NCBI GenBank assembly: GCA_963848495.1
Contig: CAWKDV010000004.1
Coordinates: forward strand, 186,001 to 250,000
Direction of reading: 5' to 3'
DNA length: 64,000 bases
Origin: JAICJR01 sp963848495
Lineage (GTDB): Bacteria; Actinomycetota; Thermoleophilia; Solirubrobacterales; Thermoleophilaceae
In this document: positions 33,169 through 42,321 of the stretch, piece by piece
Numbering within the stretch: the stretch's first letter is position 1
How the letters are laid out: every line of letters begins with the position of its first letter
Translations under genes and position numbers: made by a program
Notes under the pieces: generated by a model
What the model was told of the DNA's origin: nothing
Seen by the model: only the letters and a program-made list of their open reading frames with translations
The model's database searches: none

Positions 33169-33990
33169 TCAACCGCGGACCGCCGCCCGCTCTGCCAGGC
33201 CGAACACGTCCACCGGCCCGGCGCCCGCCCCGACGTCTCGCAAGCCGGCGGCAACCGCCTCCGACGCGATCGCCTTCGCTCGCCGAGCGGCCTCGAGCGG
33301 CGCGAAGCCGAGCGCGAGGTGCGCGGCCAGCGCCGACGAGTGCGTGCAGCCCGAGCCGTGCGCGGCGCCATCCGGATGCCGCTCCCCCGGGATCTCCACG
33401 AGCTGCTCGCCGTCGAAGAAGAGGTCGGTGGCCTCCTCGCGGTGGCCGCCCGTGACCACGACGGCGCGCGGCCCGAGCGCGTGCACCGCCCGCGCCAGGT
33501 CCTCGGGTGACGCCTCCTCGCCCGCCCTTGCGAGCACCCGGGCCTCGGGCAGGTTCGGCGTGAGCACGGCCACACGCGGCAGCAGCAACTCGCGCAATGC
33601 ATCGCGGGCCCCGGGCTCGAGCAACGTCGCGCCGCTCTCGGCGACCATCACCGGATCGAGCACCACCGGCGCGCCTCCGACCAGGTCGAGCGCGTCCGCC
33701 ACCGCCTCGATCGTCTCGACGTTGCCGAGCATCCCGATCTTCACGGCGTCGACCCCGATGTCGTCCACCACCGCGGCCACCTGCTCGACGATCGCCTCCG
33801 GCGGCAGCGGATAGACGCCCCTCACCTCGACCGTGTTCTGCACCGTGATCGCGGTGATCGCGGTCATCCCGTGCACGCCGCAGCGGGCGAACGCTTTGAG
33901 GTCCGCCTGGATCCCAGCGCCGCCGCCGGAGTCGGAGCCCGCGATCGACAGCGCCCGGGGGACGCGCTTGCCGTTCAGTCTTTCGCCCAT
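33169..33990 (-). CDS. thiD: Hydroxymethylpyrimidine/phosphomethylpyrimidine kinase
   Basis: 273 aa from the ATG at 33990. Ribokinase-fold kinase of thiamine synthesis: phosphorylates HMP and HMP-P. Motifs: LSIAGSDSGGGAGIQADLKA at the start, VKIGMLGN, VVLDPVMVAESGATLL, VLTPNLPEA, VVVTGGH, and the anion-hole/catalytic HGSGCTHSSALAAHLALG. Complete and of usual length. 20 bp downstream of dprA; no TPP riboswitch fits in that space. Confidence 0.93.
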   Translation of the reverse strand: MGERLNGKRVPRALSIAGSDSGGGAGIQADLKAFARCGVHGMTAITAITVQNTVEVRGVYPLPPEAIVEQVAAVVDDIGVDAVKIGMLGNVETIEAVADALDLVGGAPVVLDPVMVAESGATLLEPGARDALRELLLPRVAVLTPNLPEARVLARAGEEASPEDLARAVHALGPRAVVVTGGHREEATDLFFDGEQLVEIPGERHPDGAAHGSGCTHSSALAAHLALGFAPLEAARRAKAIASEAVAAGLRDVGAGAGPVDVFGLAERAAVRG

Positions 33991-34010
33991 CGCCGTCGAG
34001 CATAGGAGCC

Positions 34011-35126
34011 TCACCCGCCCGCCGCTCGCTCGTACCAGCCGAGAGCGCCCGCGACGATGTAGCCCTCCCGCTCGAGCCGGCCGAGCGCCGCCCTCACCTC
34101 CGCGACCGGCTTCCCGGTCGCGGCCGCGATCTGGCTGACGCTGTCCCCCACCTCGACCCGTTCGAGAACCGCTCGCAGCCCGGGATCGAGCAGCTCGACG
34201 CCGGCTCCCGCAGCGACCTGGGCAGCCGATGCGGGCCGGTTGCCGATCCCGAAGATCTCGTCGAGCACGTCCTCCGGTCCGCGGATCACCGCCGCACCGT
34301 CCCGCAGCAAACGGTTGCTGCCTGCGGCATGGCCGGTAGTCACCCGTCCGGGAACCGCGCCCACGGTCCGCCCGAGATCCTCCGCGAAGCTCGCGGTGAT
34401 GAGCGAGCCCGAGGGGTCGCGGGCCTCGACGACGACCGTCACCGCGCCGAGCGCGGCCATGATCCGGTTGCGCGCCGGAAAACCCCAGCGCAGCGCGCGC
34501 GTGCCCGGCGGCATCTCCGACATCACGACGCCGGCGGCCCGGATCTCCCGATAGAGCCTGCCGTGGCGCATCGGATAGACGACGTCCGGACCGCAGGCCA
34601 GCACCGCGATCACCCTCCCGCGTGCGTTTACGGCGCCGCGGTGCGCCGCGGCGTCGATTCCGAGCGCCAGCCCGCTGACCACCATCAAGCCCGCGACCCC
34701 GAGACCGCGCCCGAGCTCCTGGGCGACCTCGAGCGCGTACGGCGAGGCGCGCCGCCCGCCCACGATGGTGGCGGCCGGCTCTCGCAGCAGTTCGCGCAGG
34801 CGCTCGAGCGTGCCGGTGCAGTAGAGGACCCGCGGCGGATCCCCCAGCGCCAATAGGGCGGCCGGATAGTCCTCGCTGTGCCGGCAGATCGCCAGGACCC
34901 CCGCGGCGTCGAGCTGGTCGACCGCCTGGGAGGGGTCGAAGCGCTCGACGAAGCCGCGGGCCGCGTCGGCCCTGTGGGCGGCGACGCGCTCGATCAGCTC
35001 GCCCTCGCTCAGCCGCAGGACGCCGGCCACGCGCCGGTCCGGCCGGTCGAGGAGGCCCGCTATCCGCGGCGACAGGTGCGCAATGAGATGGCTGTGCCGC
35101 AGGCAGTTGTCGCAGCAGGTCTTCAT
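34011..35126 (-). CDS. dprA: DNA processing protein DprA
   Basis: 371 aa. Loads RecA on incoming single-stranded DNA during natural transformation. A Cys-rich N-terminus (MKTCCDNCLRHSHLIAHLS) is unusual. Rossmann-like core: ATIVGGRRASPYALEVAQEL, VVSGLALGIDAAAHRGAVNA, VIAVLACGPDVVYP, EMPPGTRALRWGFPARNRIM, VVEARDPSGSLITA. A C-terminal winged-helix (about 300-371, DSVSQIAAATGKPVAEVRAAL) follows. ATG overlaps comM by 4 bp (ATGA). comM and dprA adjacency supports a competence role. Confidence 0.93.
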   Translation of the reverse strand: MKTCCDNCLRHSHLIAHLSPRIAGLLDRPDRRVAGVLRLSEGELIERVAAHRADAARGFVERFDPSQAVDQLDAAGVLAICRHSEDYPAALLALGDPPRVLYCTGTLERLRELLREPAATIVGGRRASPYALEVAQELGRGLGVAGLMVVSGLALGIDAAAHRGAVNARGRVIAVLACGPDVVYPMRHGRLYREIRAAGVVMSEMPPGTRALRWGFPARNRIMAALGAVTVVVEARDPSGSLITASFAEDLGRTVGAVPGRVTTGHAAGSNRLLRDGAAVIRGPEDVLDEIFGIGNRPASAAQVAAGAGVELLDPGLRAVLERVEVGDSVSQIAAATGKPVAEVRAALGRLEREGYIVAGALGWYERAAGG

Positions 35127-36628
35127 GCCGCCGCCAGCAACGGGACATTCAGGCGGTAGCCGAGCGCCTCCTCGACGTCGCCGCTCCGGATCCGCTCGCG
35201 CCCGTCGAGGTCGGCGATCGTGCGCGCGAGCCGCAGGACGCGGTCCTGGCCGCGAGCCGTCAGAAGCCCGGCACGCCCGTCGGCGTGGAGCAGGCGGGCG
35301 GCATCCGGTCCCAGGCGAACGTGACGCTGGGTCAACCGCGCATCCATCTCGCCGTTGGCGAACACCCGGCTCCCGGCGAAGCGCTCCCGCTGGCGCTCGC
35401 GCGCCGCGACGACTCGCTTGCGGACCTGCGCCGAGCTCTCCCTGCGCTCGCCCGCGTCGGCGACGGGCGGCACCGGGTCCAGCTGGCAGATCAGATCGAT
35501 GCGGTCCAGCAGCGGCGCGCTGAGCCGCCGCGCGTAGCGTTCCCTGTCGCTCGGCCGGCACTCGCATTCGTCCCGCGCGCGAGCGCAGGGGCAGCTGTTG
35601 CAGGCGCCGACGAGGATCGTGTCCGCCGGGAAGACCATCGAGCGCTGGCCGCGCGTGACCACCACCCTGCCCTCCTCAAGCGGCTGGCGCAGCGCTTCGA
35701 GCGCGCGGCGCGAGAACTCGGCGAGCTCGTCCAGGAAGAGCACGCCCCGATGGGCGAGCGTGATCTCGCCCGGCCGCGGCGTGCCCCCGCCTCCGACGAG
35801 CCCCGACGACGAGATCGTGTGGTGCGGCGCCCGGAACGGCCGCTCGGTGGCGAGGCAGCCGTCACCCATCCCCGCGACGCTCTTCACGCGTGTGATCTCG
35901 AGCGCCTCCTCGAATGCGGGCGGCGGCAGGATCGTCGGCAGGCGGCGCGCGAGCATCGTCTTTCCCGCCCCCGGCGGCCCGATCATCAGCACGTTGTGAC
36001 CGCCCGCAGCGGCGATCTCGAGCGCCCGCTTGGCGTCGAGCTGGCCGCGCACGTCGGCGAGGTCGAGATCCGAAGGCGTGCTCGGCCTCGCCCTGGGCTG
36101 CGGGGGTGGTGGGCGCCAGGTGCCGCGAACGAGCTCCACCATCCGCTCGAGGTTGGGCGCCCCCAGCACCTCGATGCCCTCGACGAGCGCGGCTTCGGCA
36201 GCGTTCTCGCTCGGGACGATCAGCTTGGCGTAGCCCGCCTGCCTCGCGCCGAACGCGATCGCGACGGCTCCGTGCACGGGGCGAAGCGCGCCGCTCAGCG
36301 ACAGCTCGCCGGACACCGCCGTGCCGGTCAGCTCCTCCGGCGTGAGCTGACCGCTCGCCGCCAGCACCCCTACCGCGAGCGCGAGGTCGAAGGTCGGGCC
36401 GGCCTTCCGCACATGCGCGGGCGCGAGGTTGGCGGTGATCCGCTTCTGCGGGAACTCGAGGGCCGAGTTCAGCAGAGCGGCGCGCACGCGCTGCCTCGCC
36501 TCGCGCACCGCCGCATCCGGCAGCCCGACGATGGCGAACACGGGCAGCCCCGCGCGGACGTCGACCTCGACCGTGACCTCACGGCTGTCGACGCCCTCCA
36601 GGGCGAAGGTGGCAATGCTTGCGAGCAC
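35123..36628 (-). CDS. comM: YifB/ComM family Mg-chelatase-like AAA+ ATPase
   Basis: 501 aa. N-terminal Lon-like substrate domain (SREVTVEVDVRAGLPVFAIV, then VHGAVAIAFGARQAG), central AAA+ module with Walker A GPPGAGKTMLARRLP and Walker B GVLFLDELAEF, and C-terminal Mg-chelatase-type domain with four clustered Cys (CNSCPCARARDECEC). ComM-type helicases drive branch migration of imported DNA in transformation. Of usual length. Its promoter must lie in the divergent region at 36629-36801. Confidence 0.93.
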   Translation of the reverse strand: MLASIATFALEGVDSREVTVEVDVRAGLPVFAIVGLPDAAVREARQRVRAALLNSALEFPQKRITANLAPAHVRKAGPTFDLALAVGVLAASGQLTPEELTGTAVSGELSLSGALRPVHGAVAIAFGARQAGYAKLIVPSENAAEAALVEGIEVLGAPNLERMVELVRGTWRPPPPQPRARPSTPSDLDLADVRGQLDAKRALEIAAAGGHNVLMIGPPGAGKTMLARRLPTILPPPAFEEALEITRVKSVAGMGDGCLATERPFRAPHHTISSSGLVGGGGTPRPGEITLAHRGVLFLDELAEFSRRALEALRQPLEEGRVVVTRGQRSMVFPADTILVGACNSCPCARARDECECRPSDRERYARRLSAPLLDRIDLICQLDPVPPVADAGERRESSAQVRKRVVAARERQRERFAGSRVFANGEMDARLTQRHVRLGPDAARLLHADGRAGLLTARGQDRVLRLARTIADLDGRERIRSGDVEEALGYRLNVPLLAAA

Positions 36629-36801
36629 ACGGCGACCCTACGCGGCTCGATGTAAAAGCGCTGCAAAACAGGTTAATTGTTCGCGAACGGCTCGCGACAA
36701 AGACGTAACAATCGCCGCCGTTACGAGCTTGTCGCGATCCCGTCGCGAAGTCGTTGCACTGCGGTCTTGAGCCGTAACACGGCCCTCCGTACGGTCGCCC
36801 C
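36629..36801. promoter_or_regulatory. Divergent promoter region between comM and yraN with four TCGCGA palindromes
   Basis: 173 bp, much less GC-rich than its surroundings. TCGCGA occurs at 36681, 36692, 36732 and 36743, that is two pairs each 11 bp apart, on one face of the helix. The first is part of the longer palindrome GTTCGCGAAC (36679-36688). GTAACA/GTTACG sequences also recur. Likely binding region for a regulator of the DNA-uptake genes and/or yraN-side genes. Confidence 0.55.
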
Positions 36802-37194
36802 ATGACCACCTCCACCGACCCGCGTCGCGCCCTCGGGCAGCTCGGCGAGCGTTTCGCCGCGGAGCACCTCGAGCGTGCCGGCTACCTCGTGCTCGCGCGG
36901 AACTACCGCACCCGCTTCGGGGAGCTCGACATCGTCGCGGCCGACGACCGCTGCCTCGTCTTCTGCGAGGTGAAGGCGCGCGTGGCCGGGACGCGCGAGG
37001 GGCCGGCCGGGCCGCTCGATGCGATCGGGCCACGGAAGCGGCGCCGGCTCAGGGCGATGGCGCGCGAGTGGCTCGCGTCGACGAGCGGCTCCCAGCGGCC
37101 ACACCGGCCGGACCTCCGCTTCGACGCGATCGGCGTGGTGGTCACGAGCCGCGGCGTCCTGCTCTCGATCGAGCACCTAGAGGACGCGTTTTGA
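36802..37194 (+). CDS. yraN: YraN family (UPF0102) endonuclease-like protein
   Basis: 130 aa. Restriction-endonuclease-like fold: GQLGERFAAEHLERAGYLVL, then RFGELDIVAADDRCLVFCEVKAR (stop of quote here for length), which holds the E-x-D...E-x-K metal site. The C-terminal half has RKRRRLRAMAREWLA and FDAIGVVV. Function of the family is unsettled; usually found between rnhB and comM as here. It is transcribed opposite to both neighbours, which is less common for this cluster. Confidence 0.9.
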   Translation: MTTSTDPRRALGQLGERFAAEHLERAGYLVLARNYRTRFGELDIVAADDRCLVFCEVKARVAGTREGPAGPLDAIGPRKRRRLRAMAREWLASTSGSQRPHRPDLRFDAIGVVVTSRGVLLSIEHLEDAF

Positions 37195-37199
37195 TGGCC

Positions 37200-37838
37200 T
37201 CAGCCGAGAGCGAGCTGCTGGTATGCGATCGAGGCGAACGACATCCGGTGCAGCGGCGAGACGCCGTGCTCGGCGATGGCGGCGCGGTGTTCCGGCGTGG
37301 AGTAGCCGACGTTGGTCTCGAAGTCCCAGCGCGGATGGCGCTCGGCGGCCCGGCGCATGTAGCGGTCCCTGGTCACCTTGGCGAGCACGGACGCGGCGGC
37401 GATCGCGGCGCTGGTGGAATCGCCTCCGACCACGGCCTTCTGCTCGTAACCGAAGGGCGGCACCGCGAAGCCGTCGACCAGGCAGAGAACTCCGTCGCGC
37501 GCCACTCCGAGCAGCGCCGATCGGAGAGCGTCGAGGTTCGTGACGTGGAGGCCGCGTGAGTCGATCCCCCGTGGGCAGCGGGAGACGATGACGGCCTTGG
37601 CCGCGGCCCTGATCACCAGCGGGTACAGCTCCTCGCGGCCGAGCTCGGTGTGCTGCTTCGAGTCGTTCAGCCTCGAGAGCGCGCGGCGATCCGACAGCGA
37701 CAGCCGCTCGAGATCGAACAGGACGGCCGCAGCGACGAGAGGGCCTGCGAGCGAGCCCCGCCCGGCCTCGTCGGCCCCGGCTATGAAGCGCCGTTCGAAC
37801 GCGCGATCGAAGGCGAATAGGCGGCGGCCGCTGCGCAT
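37200..37838 (-). CDS. rnhB: Ribonuclease HII
   Basis: 212 aa from the ATG at 37838. Removes ribonucleotides from DNA. Motifs: AGADEAGRGSLAGPLVAAAV (two catalytic acids), LNDSKQHTELGREELY, LVDGFAVPPF (third acid) and KVTRDRYMRRAAERHP (KxDR region), then GYSTPEHRAAI. Complete. The gene converges on yraN with a 5-bp gap and starts 10 bp after the lepB stop. Confidence 0.93.
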   Translation of the reverse strand: MRSGRRLFAFDRAFERRFIAGADEAGRGSLAGPLVAAAVLFDLERLSLSDRRALSRLNDSKQHTELGREELYPLVIRAAAKAVIVSRCPRGIDSRGLHVTNLDALRSALLGVARDGVLCLVDGFAVPPFGYEQKAVVGGDSTSAAIAAASVLAKVTRDRYMRRAAERHPRWDFETNVGYSTPEHRAAIAEHGVSPLHRMSFASIAYQQLALG

Positions 37839-37848
37839 GGCCGAGCCG

Positions 37849-38457
37849 TTAGAGCGACCCGATCCGCTTCGGGGGCCAGTAGGTGAAGAAGGCCTTTCCG
37901 ATGATCCACTTCTTCGGGACGGGGCCCCATGTGCGGCTATCGTCGCTTTCCCCACGGTTGTCGCCCATCATAAAAAACGAGCCCGGCGGAACCGTGATCT
38001 CCCGTGGCAGATTGCAGATCTCGCAGTCCGCTGAGGGCCGGATGTAGGGCTCCTTGAGCTGCTTGCCGTTGATCCAGACACGGCCCTGGATCACCTTCAG
38101 GTGGTCGCCCGGCAGGCCCACCACCCGCTTGATGAAGTTCGTCTGCGAGCGCTGGGAGGTCGGCTTCGGACAGGACTGGTCGGCGGGGTGCGAGACGCCG
38201 CACTGGTCAGAATCCGCGCCCGCCGGCGGCTTGAAGACGAGGATGTCGCCGCGACCGGGATCGGAGAAGTGCGTCGTGATCCGGTCCACGAGCACCCGTT
38301 GGCCGACGTCGAGCGTCGGCTCCATCGACTCGCTCGGGATGCGGAACGGCTTGACGACGAAGGCCTGGATCGCCAGCGCAAGCCCGAGCGCCACCGCGAC
38401 GATCGTGACGAGCTCGATGAGCGAGCCCGTGGTGCTCCGCTGCTTGCTCTGTGCCAC
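37849..38457 (-). CDS. lepB: Signal peptidase I
   Basis: 202 aa. N-terminal membrane helix (ELVTIVAVALGLALAIQAFV). Catalytic Ser44 in PSESMEPTL and Lys110 in NFIKRVVGLPGDH; C-terminal box MGDNRGESDDSR. Removes signal peptides outside the membrane. The insert between the two active-site blocks has Cys86 and Cys96, and another Cys pair (145, 148) is in SADCEICNLP; on the outside of the cell these could form disulfides, an unusual feature for this enzyme. Confidence 0.94.
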   Translation of the reverse strand: MAQSKQRSTTGSLIELVTIVAVALGLALAIQAFVVKPFRIPSESMEPTLDVGQRVLVDRITTHFSDPGRGDILVFKPPAGADSDQCGVSHPADQSCPKPTSQRSQTNFIKRVVGLPGDHLKVIQGRVWINGKQLKEPYIRPSADCEICNLPREITVPPGSFFMMGDNRGESDDSRTWGPVPKKWIIGKAFFTYWPPKRIGSL

Positions 38458-38484
38458 CGCGCGGCTAGCGGCGGGACGGGGGCA

Positions 38485-39150
38485 CTAGGACTCCTCGGCG
38501 TCGCTGTCGTCGGCAGCAGCCTCGGCGGGCTCGTCGTCGCCGTCAGAGGTCTCGGCGGCGGCCTCGGCCTCCGGCTCGGCGGCCGCTTCAGGCTCTTCCG
38601 GGGCGGCCCCGGCATCCACCGCCTCGTCTGCGGGCGCCTCTGCGGTTTCCTCGACAGCGGCCCCGGTCGCCTCGGGTGCGGCCTCCTGCTCGGCCGCCGT
38701 CGTCTCCTCCGTCGCCTCGACCTCTTCGGGCGTCAGCACCTCGGCCTCGGCCTGGGCGCCCTGCTCGTCGAACGCCTCCGGGATCACGTCAGGAGGCTCG
38801 GGACCGGTGTACTGGCGCTCGCGGACGCGGGCGCGACGGCCGACGCGGCCGCGGAGGTAGTAGAGCTTCGCCCGGCGGACGTCGCCGCGGCTCGCCACCT
38901 CGATCTTCTCGATCTTCGGCGAGTGCAGGGGGAACGTCCTCTCGACGCCGACCCCGAACGACTGCTTGCGGACCGTGAAGGTTTCCCGCGCGCCGCTGCC
39001 CTGGCGCTTGATCACCACACCCTCGAAGACCTGGGTGCGGCGGCGGCTGCCCTCGACCACCTGGAAGTGGACCTTCACCCGGTCGCCGGCCTGGAACTTG
39101 GGCACGCGCCGCAACTGGGCGCGCTCGAGGCTTTCGATGACTCCGCTCAT
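38485..39150 (-). CDS. rplS: Ribosomal protein L19 with a long acidic C-terminal tail
   Basis: 221 aa from the ATG at 39150. Residues 1-115 are a normal L19 (VPKFQAGDRVKVHFQVVEGS, VFEGVVIKRQG, FGVGVERTFPLHSPKIEKIE, RAKLYYLRGRVGRRARVRER). L19 bridges the subunits near the A site region of the 50S. The remaining ~105 residues are Ala/Glu/Pro-rich (TPEEVEATEETTAAEQEAAP) and disordered-looking, roughly doubling the protein. The tail codons keep the same strong GC third-position bias, so it is a true coding extension. Gene order trmD-rplS-lepB is standard. Confidence 0.93.
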   Translation of the reverse strand: MSGVIESLERAQLRRVPKFQAGDRVKVHFQVVEGSRRRTQVFEGVVIKRQGSGARETFTVRKQSFGVGVERTFPLHSPKIEKIEVASRGDVRRAKLYYLRGRVGRRARVRERQYTGPEPPDVIPEAFDEQGAQAEAEVLTPEEVEATEETTAAEQEAAPEATGAAVEETAEAPADEAVDAGAAPEEPEAAAEPEAEAAAETSDGDDEPAEAAADDSDAEES

Positions 39151-39167
39151 AGCAAAAGAAGGGCGCC

Positions 39168-39192
39168 CGAGCTTGGGCCGCTCCCAGGCTCG
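39168..39192 (-). terminator. Hairpin between trmD and rplS
   Basis: CGAGCTTGGG and CCCAGGCTCG, 10-bp stem with one wobble/mismatch position and a 5-base loop, 18 bp before the rplS start. No T-run. It may be an attenuator or leader structure for rplS, or a partial terminator after trmD. Confidence 0.4.
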
Positions 39193-39258
39193 ACGCGCGA
39201 CGCACAATGGTATCGAAGGTCGGCGGGTCTGCTCAGGGGGCGGCCGCGGACCTGTGAC

Positions 39259-39942
39259 TCAGCCGATTCCCTGCCCCATGCGCCGGCGGCTCTGCTCGAG
39301 ACGCCACTCGCGGATCCGCCCGTGGTCGCCCGACAGCAGGATCTCCGGCACGGCGTGGCCCCGCCACTCGGCCGGCCGGGTGTAGTGCGGATACTCGGGA
39401 GCTCCGTCGAGCGCCTCGCTGAAGGACTCCTCGAGCGCGCTCTCCTCGTGCCCGAGCGCTCCTGGCAGCTTGCGCAGGATGGCGTCGCACACCACCATCG
39501 CGGCCAGCTCTCCGCCCGACAGGACGTAGGGGCCGATCGAGACGACGTCGCTGGCGAGGTGCTCGTGGACGCGCTCGTCGAAGCCCTCGTAGCGCCCGCA
39601 GAGCAACGTGATCGCCTCCGCACCGGCCAGCTCGCCGGCGAGCTTCTCGTCGAACGGGCGGCCCCCGGCGGCCATGGCGATTACGCGCCGCGAGTCGCGC
39701 ACCGCCGTCGCGTCCGTCCCGTAGCGGGCCTCGAGCGCCGCCTCGACCACGTCGACCCGCACGACCATCCCCGCGCCGCCGCCGTAGGGCGTGTCGTCCA
39801 CCTGGCCCGCGCTGAGCGGTGTGGTCGCGCGCAGGTCCACCGCCTCGAGACGATGTCCGAGCTCCAGCGCGTTGCGCACGTGCCGCTGCTCCTTGAACCA
39901 GTCGAACCAGGCCGGGAACAGCGTGAAGACGTCGATGTTCAC
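39259..39942 (-). CDS. trmD: tRNA (guanine-37-N1)-methyltransferase
   Basis: 227 aa from a GTG that overlaps the rimM stop (GTGA). SPOUT knot enzyme that makes m1G37, needed to prevent frameshifting. VNIDVFTLFPAWFDWF at the start, DDTPYGGGAGMVVRVD, ITLLCGRYEGFDERV, SIGPYVLSGGELAAMVV and YPHYTRPAEWRGHAVPEILL are the family blocks. Slightly short at the C-terminus (SGDHGRIREWRLEQSRRR) but complete in its catalytic parts. Confidence 0.94.
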   Translation of the reverse strand: MNIDVFTLFPAWFDWFKEQRHVRNALELGHRLEAVDLRATTPLSAGQVDDTPYGGGAGMVVRVDVVEAALEARYGTDATAVRDSRRVIAMAAGGRPFDEKLAGELAGAEAITLLCGRYEGFDERVHEHLASDVVSIGPYVLSGGELAAMVVCDAILRKLPGALGHEESALEESFSEALDGAPEYPHYTRPAEWRGHAVPEILLSGDHGRIREWRLEQSRRRMGQGIG

Positions 39943-40424
39943 TGAGGCTCGGCGGGCTCGATCCCGAGGAACGCGAGGTCCGCCTCGATCACCTTGGCGT
40001 CGGTGTCGACTCGCCTGACGGCGTCGGAGACGAACGGCACCAGCACCTCGTCCGGCCCGACCTCGAGCAGGTCGCACGAGGGTCCCGACACCACGCGACG
40101 AACCGTTCCGATCCCCGGCACCTCGCACCCAACGAGGTCCTCGGCCAGCCACTCGCCCTCCTCGAGCGGCGCCTCGGCGGACGCGACGAGCAGAGCCTCT
40201 CCCCTCAGCGCGGCGGCGTCCTCCCGCTCGCCCAGCCCGCTCAGCCTGATCAGCGGCCGCTCGTCGGTTCCGGCGCGCCGCTCGATCCGAGCTTCTCGCC
40301 CGGCGACGCGCACCTGGGTGCCCTCGGCTAGGGGATGCGATGCGCCTTCGACGTAGAAGCTCCCATCCCGGCCGTGCGCCTTACCGACGCGGCCGACGGG
40401 CACCGGCCGGTCGTCCAGGGTCAA
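39939..40424 (-). CDS. rimM: Ribosome maturation factor RimM
   Basis: 161 aa from a TTG at 40424 that overlaps the khpA stop (TTGA). Binds S19 during 30S head assembly. N-terminal RimM barrel (VPVGRVGKAHGRDGSFYVEG, then EALLVASAEAPLEEGEWLAE) and C-terminal PRC-barrel (DLVGCEVPGIGTVRRVVSGP, LLEVGPDEVLVPFVSDAVRR). A longer open frame upstream exists but only the TTG start fits the family N-terminus. Confidence 0.9.
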   Translation of the reverse strand: MTLDDRPVPVGRVGKAHGRDGSFYVEGASHPLAEGTQVRVAGREARIERRAGTDERPLIRLSGLGEREDAAALRGEALLVASAEAPLEEGEWLAEDLVGCEVPGIGTVRRVVSGPSCDLLEVGPDEVLVPFVSDAVRRVDTDAKVIEADLAFLGIEPAEPQ

Positions 40425-40654
40425 TCCACCACGTCGAGCAGCACGCGCCGGTCGTCCCTCGTGGCACACGCCCGCAGCACGCAGCGCAGTGCGTTCACGG
40501 TGCGGCCGCCACGGCCGATGACCTTCCCGACGTCATCCTCGGCCACCGACAGCTCGTAGACCATCGTCTCGTCGTCCTCCTCGAAGACCTCCACCGCCAC
40601 CTCTTCCGGGTGGTCGACGAGCGACCTGGCGAGGTACTCGACGAGGTCCTTCAT
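40421..40654 (-). CDS. khpA: KH-domain RNA-binding protein KhpA
   Basis: 77 aa, single KH domain with the GxxG loop in VGKVIGRGGRTVNALRCVLR. MKDLVEYLARSLVDHPEEVA at the start is typical. Works with KhpB as an RNA chaperone linked to cell division. Sits between rpsP and rimM, the standard place. Confidence 0.93.
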   Translation of the reverse strand: MKDLVEYLARSLVDHPEEVAVEVFEEDDETMVYELSVAEDDVGKVIGRGGRTVNALRCVLRACATRDDRRVLLDVVD

Positions 40655-40661
40655 GCGCCGG

Positions 40662-40925
40662 CTAGCTCGCGTCGGCGCTCGAAGCCGACCGCTCCACGGC
40701 GCGGATCAGCTTCTTCACGGTGTTGGTCGGCTGCGCACCGCGTGCGAGCCAGTGGTTCAGCCGCTCTTCGTCGATCCGGATGTCCGACGGGTTGACCTGC
40801 GGGTTGTAGCGGCCGATCGTCTCGATCACCCGTCCGTCGCGCGGCGAGCGCTGGTCAGCCACGACCACGCGCCAGATCGGGTTCTTCCGGCTCCCCACCC
40901 GGGTCAGCCTCACACGTACTGCCAA
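40662..40925 (-). CDS. rpsP: Ribosomal protein S16
   Basis: 87 aa. TTG start. MAVRVRLTRVGSRKNPIWRV, then VVADQRSPRDGRVIETIGRY and RIDEERLNHWLARGAQPTNTV are conserved S16 blocks. Needed for 30S assembly. 42 bp separate it from ffh; khpA follows after 7 bp. Confidence 0.94.
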   Translation of the reverse strand: MAVRVRLTRVGSRKNPIWRVVVADQRSPRDGRVIETIGRYNPQVNPSDIRIDEERLNHWLARGAQPTNTVKKLIRAVERSASSADAS

Positions 40926-40967
40926 GTCTCAGTTCACCTCGCTGGATCGATAGAGCGGCGCAGAACG

Positions 40968-42296
<1,329 letters not shown>

Positions 42297-42321
42297 GCCG
42301 ACCGGAGGCTAGCGGTCTCGG

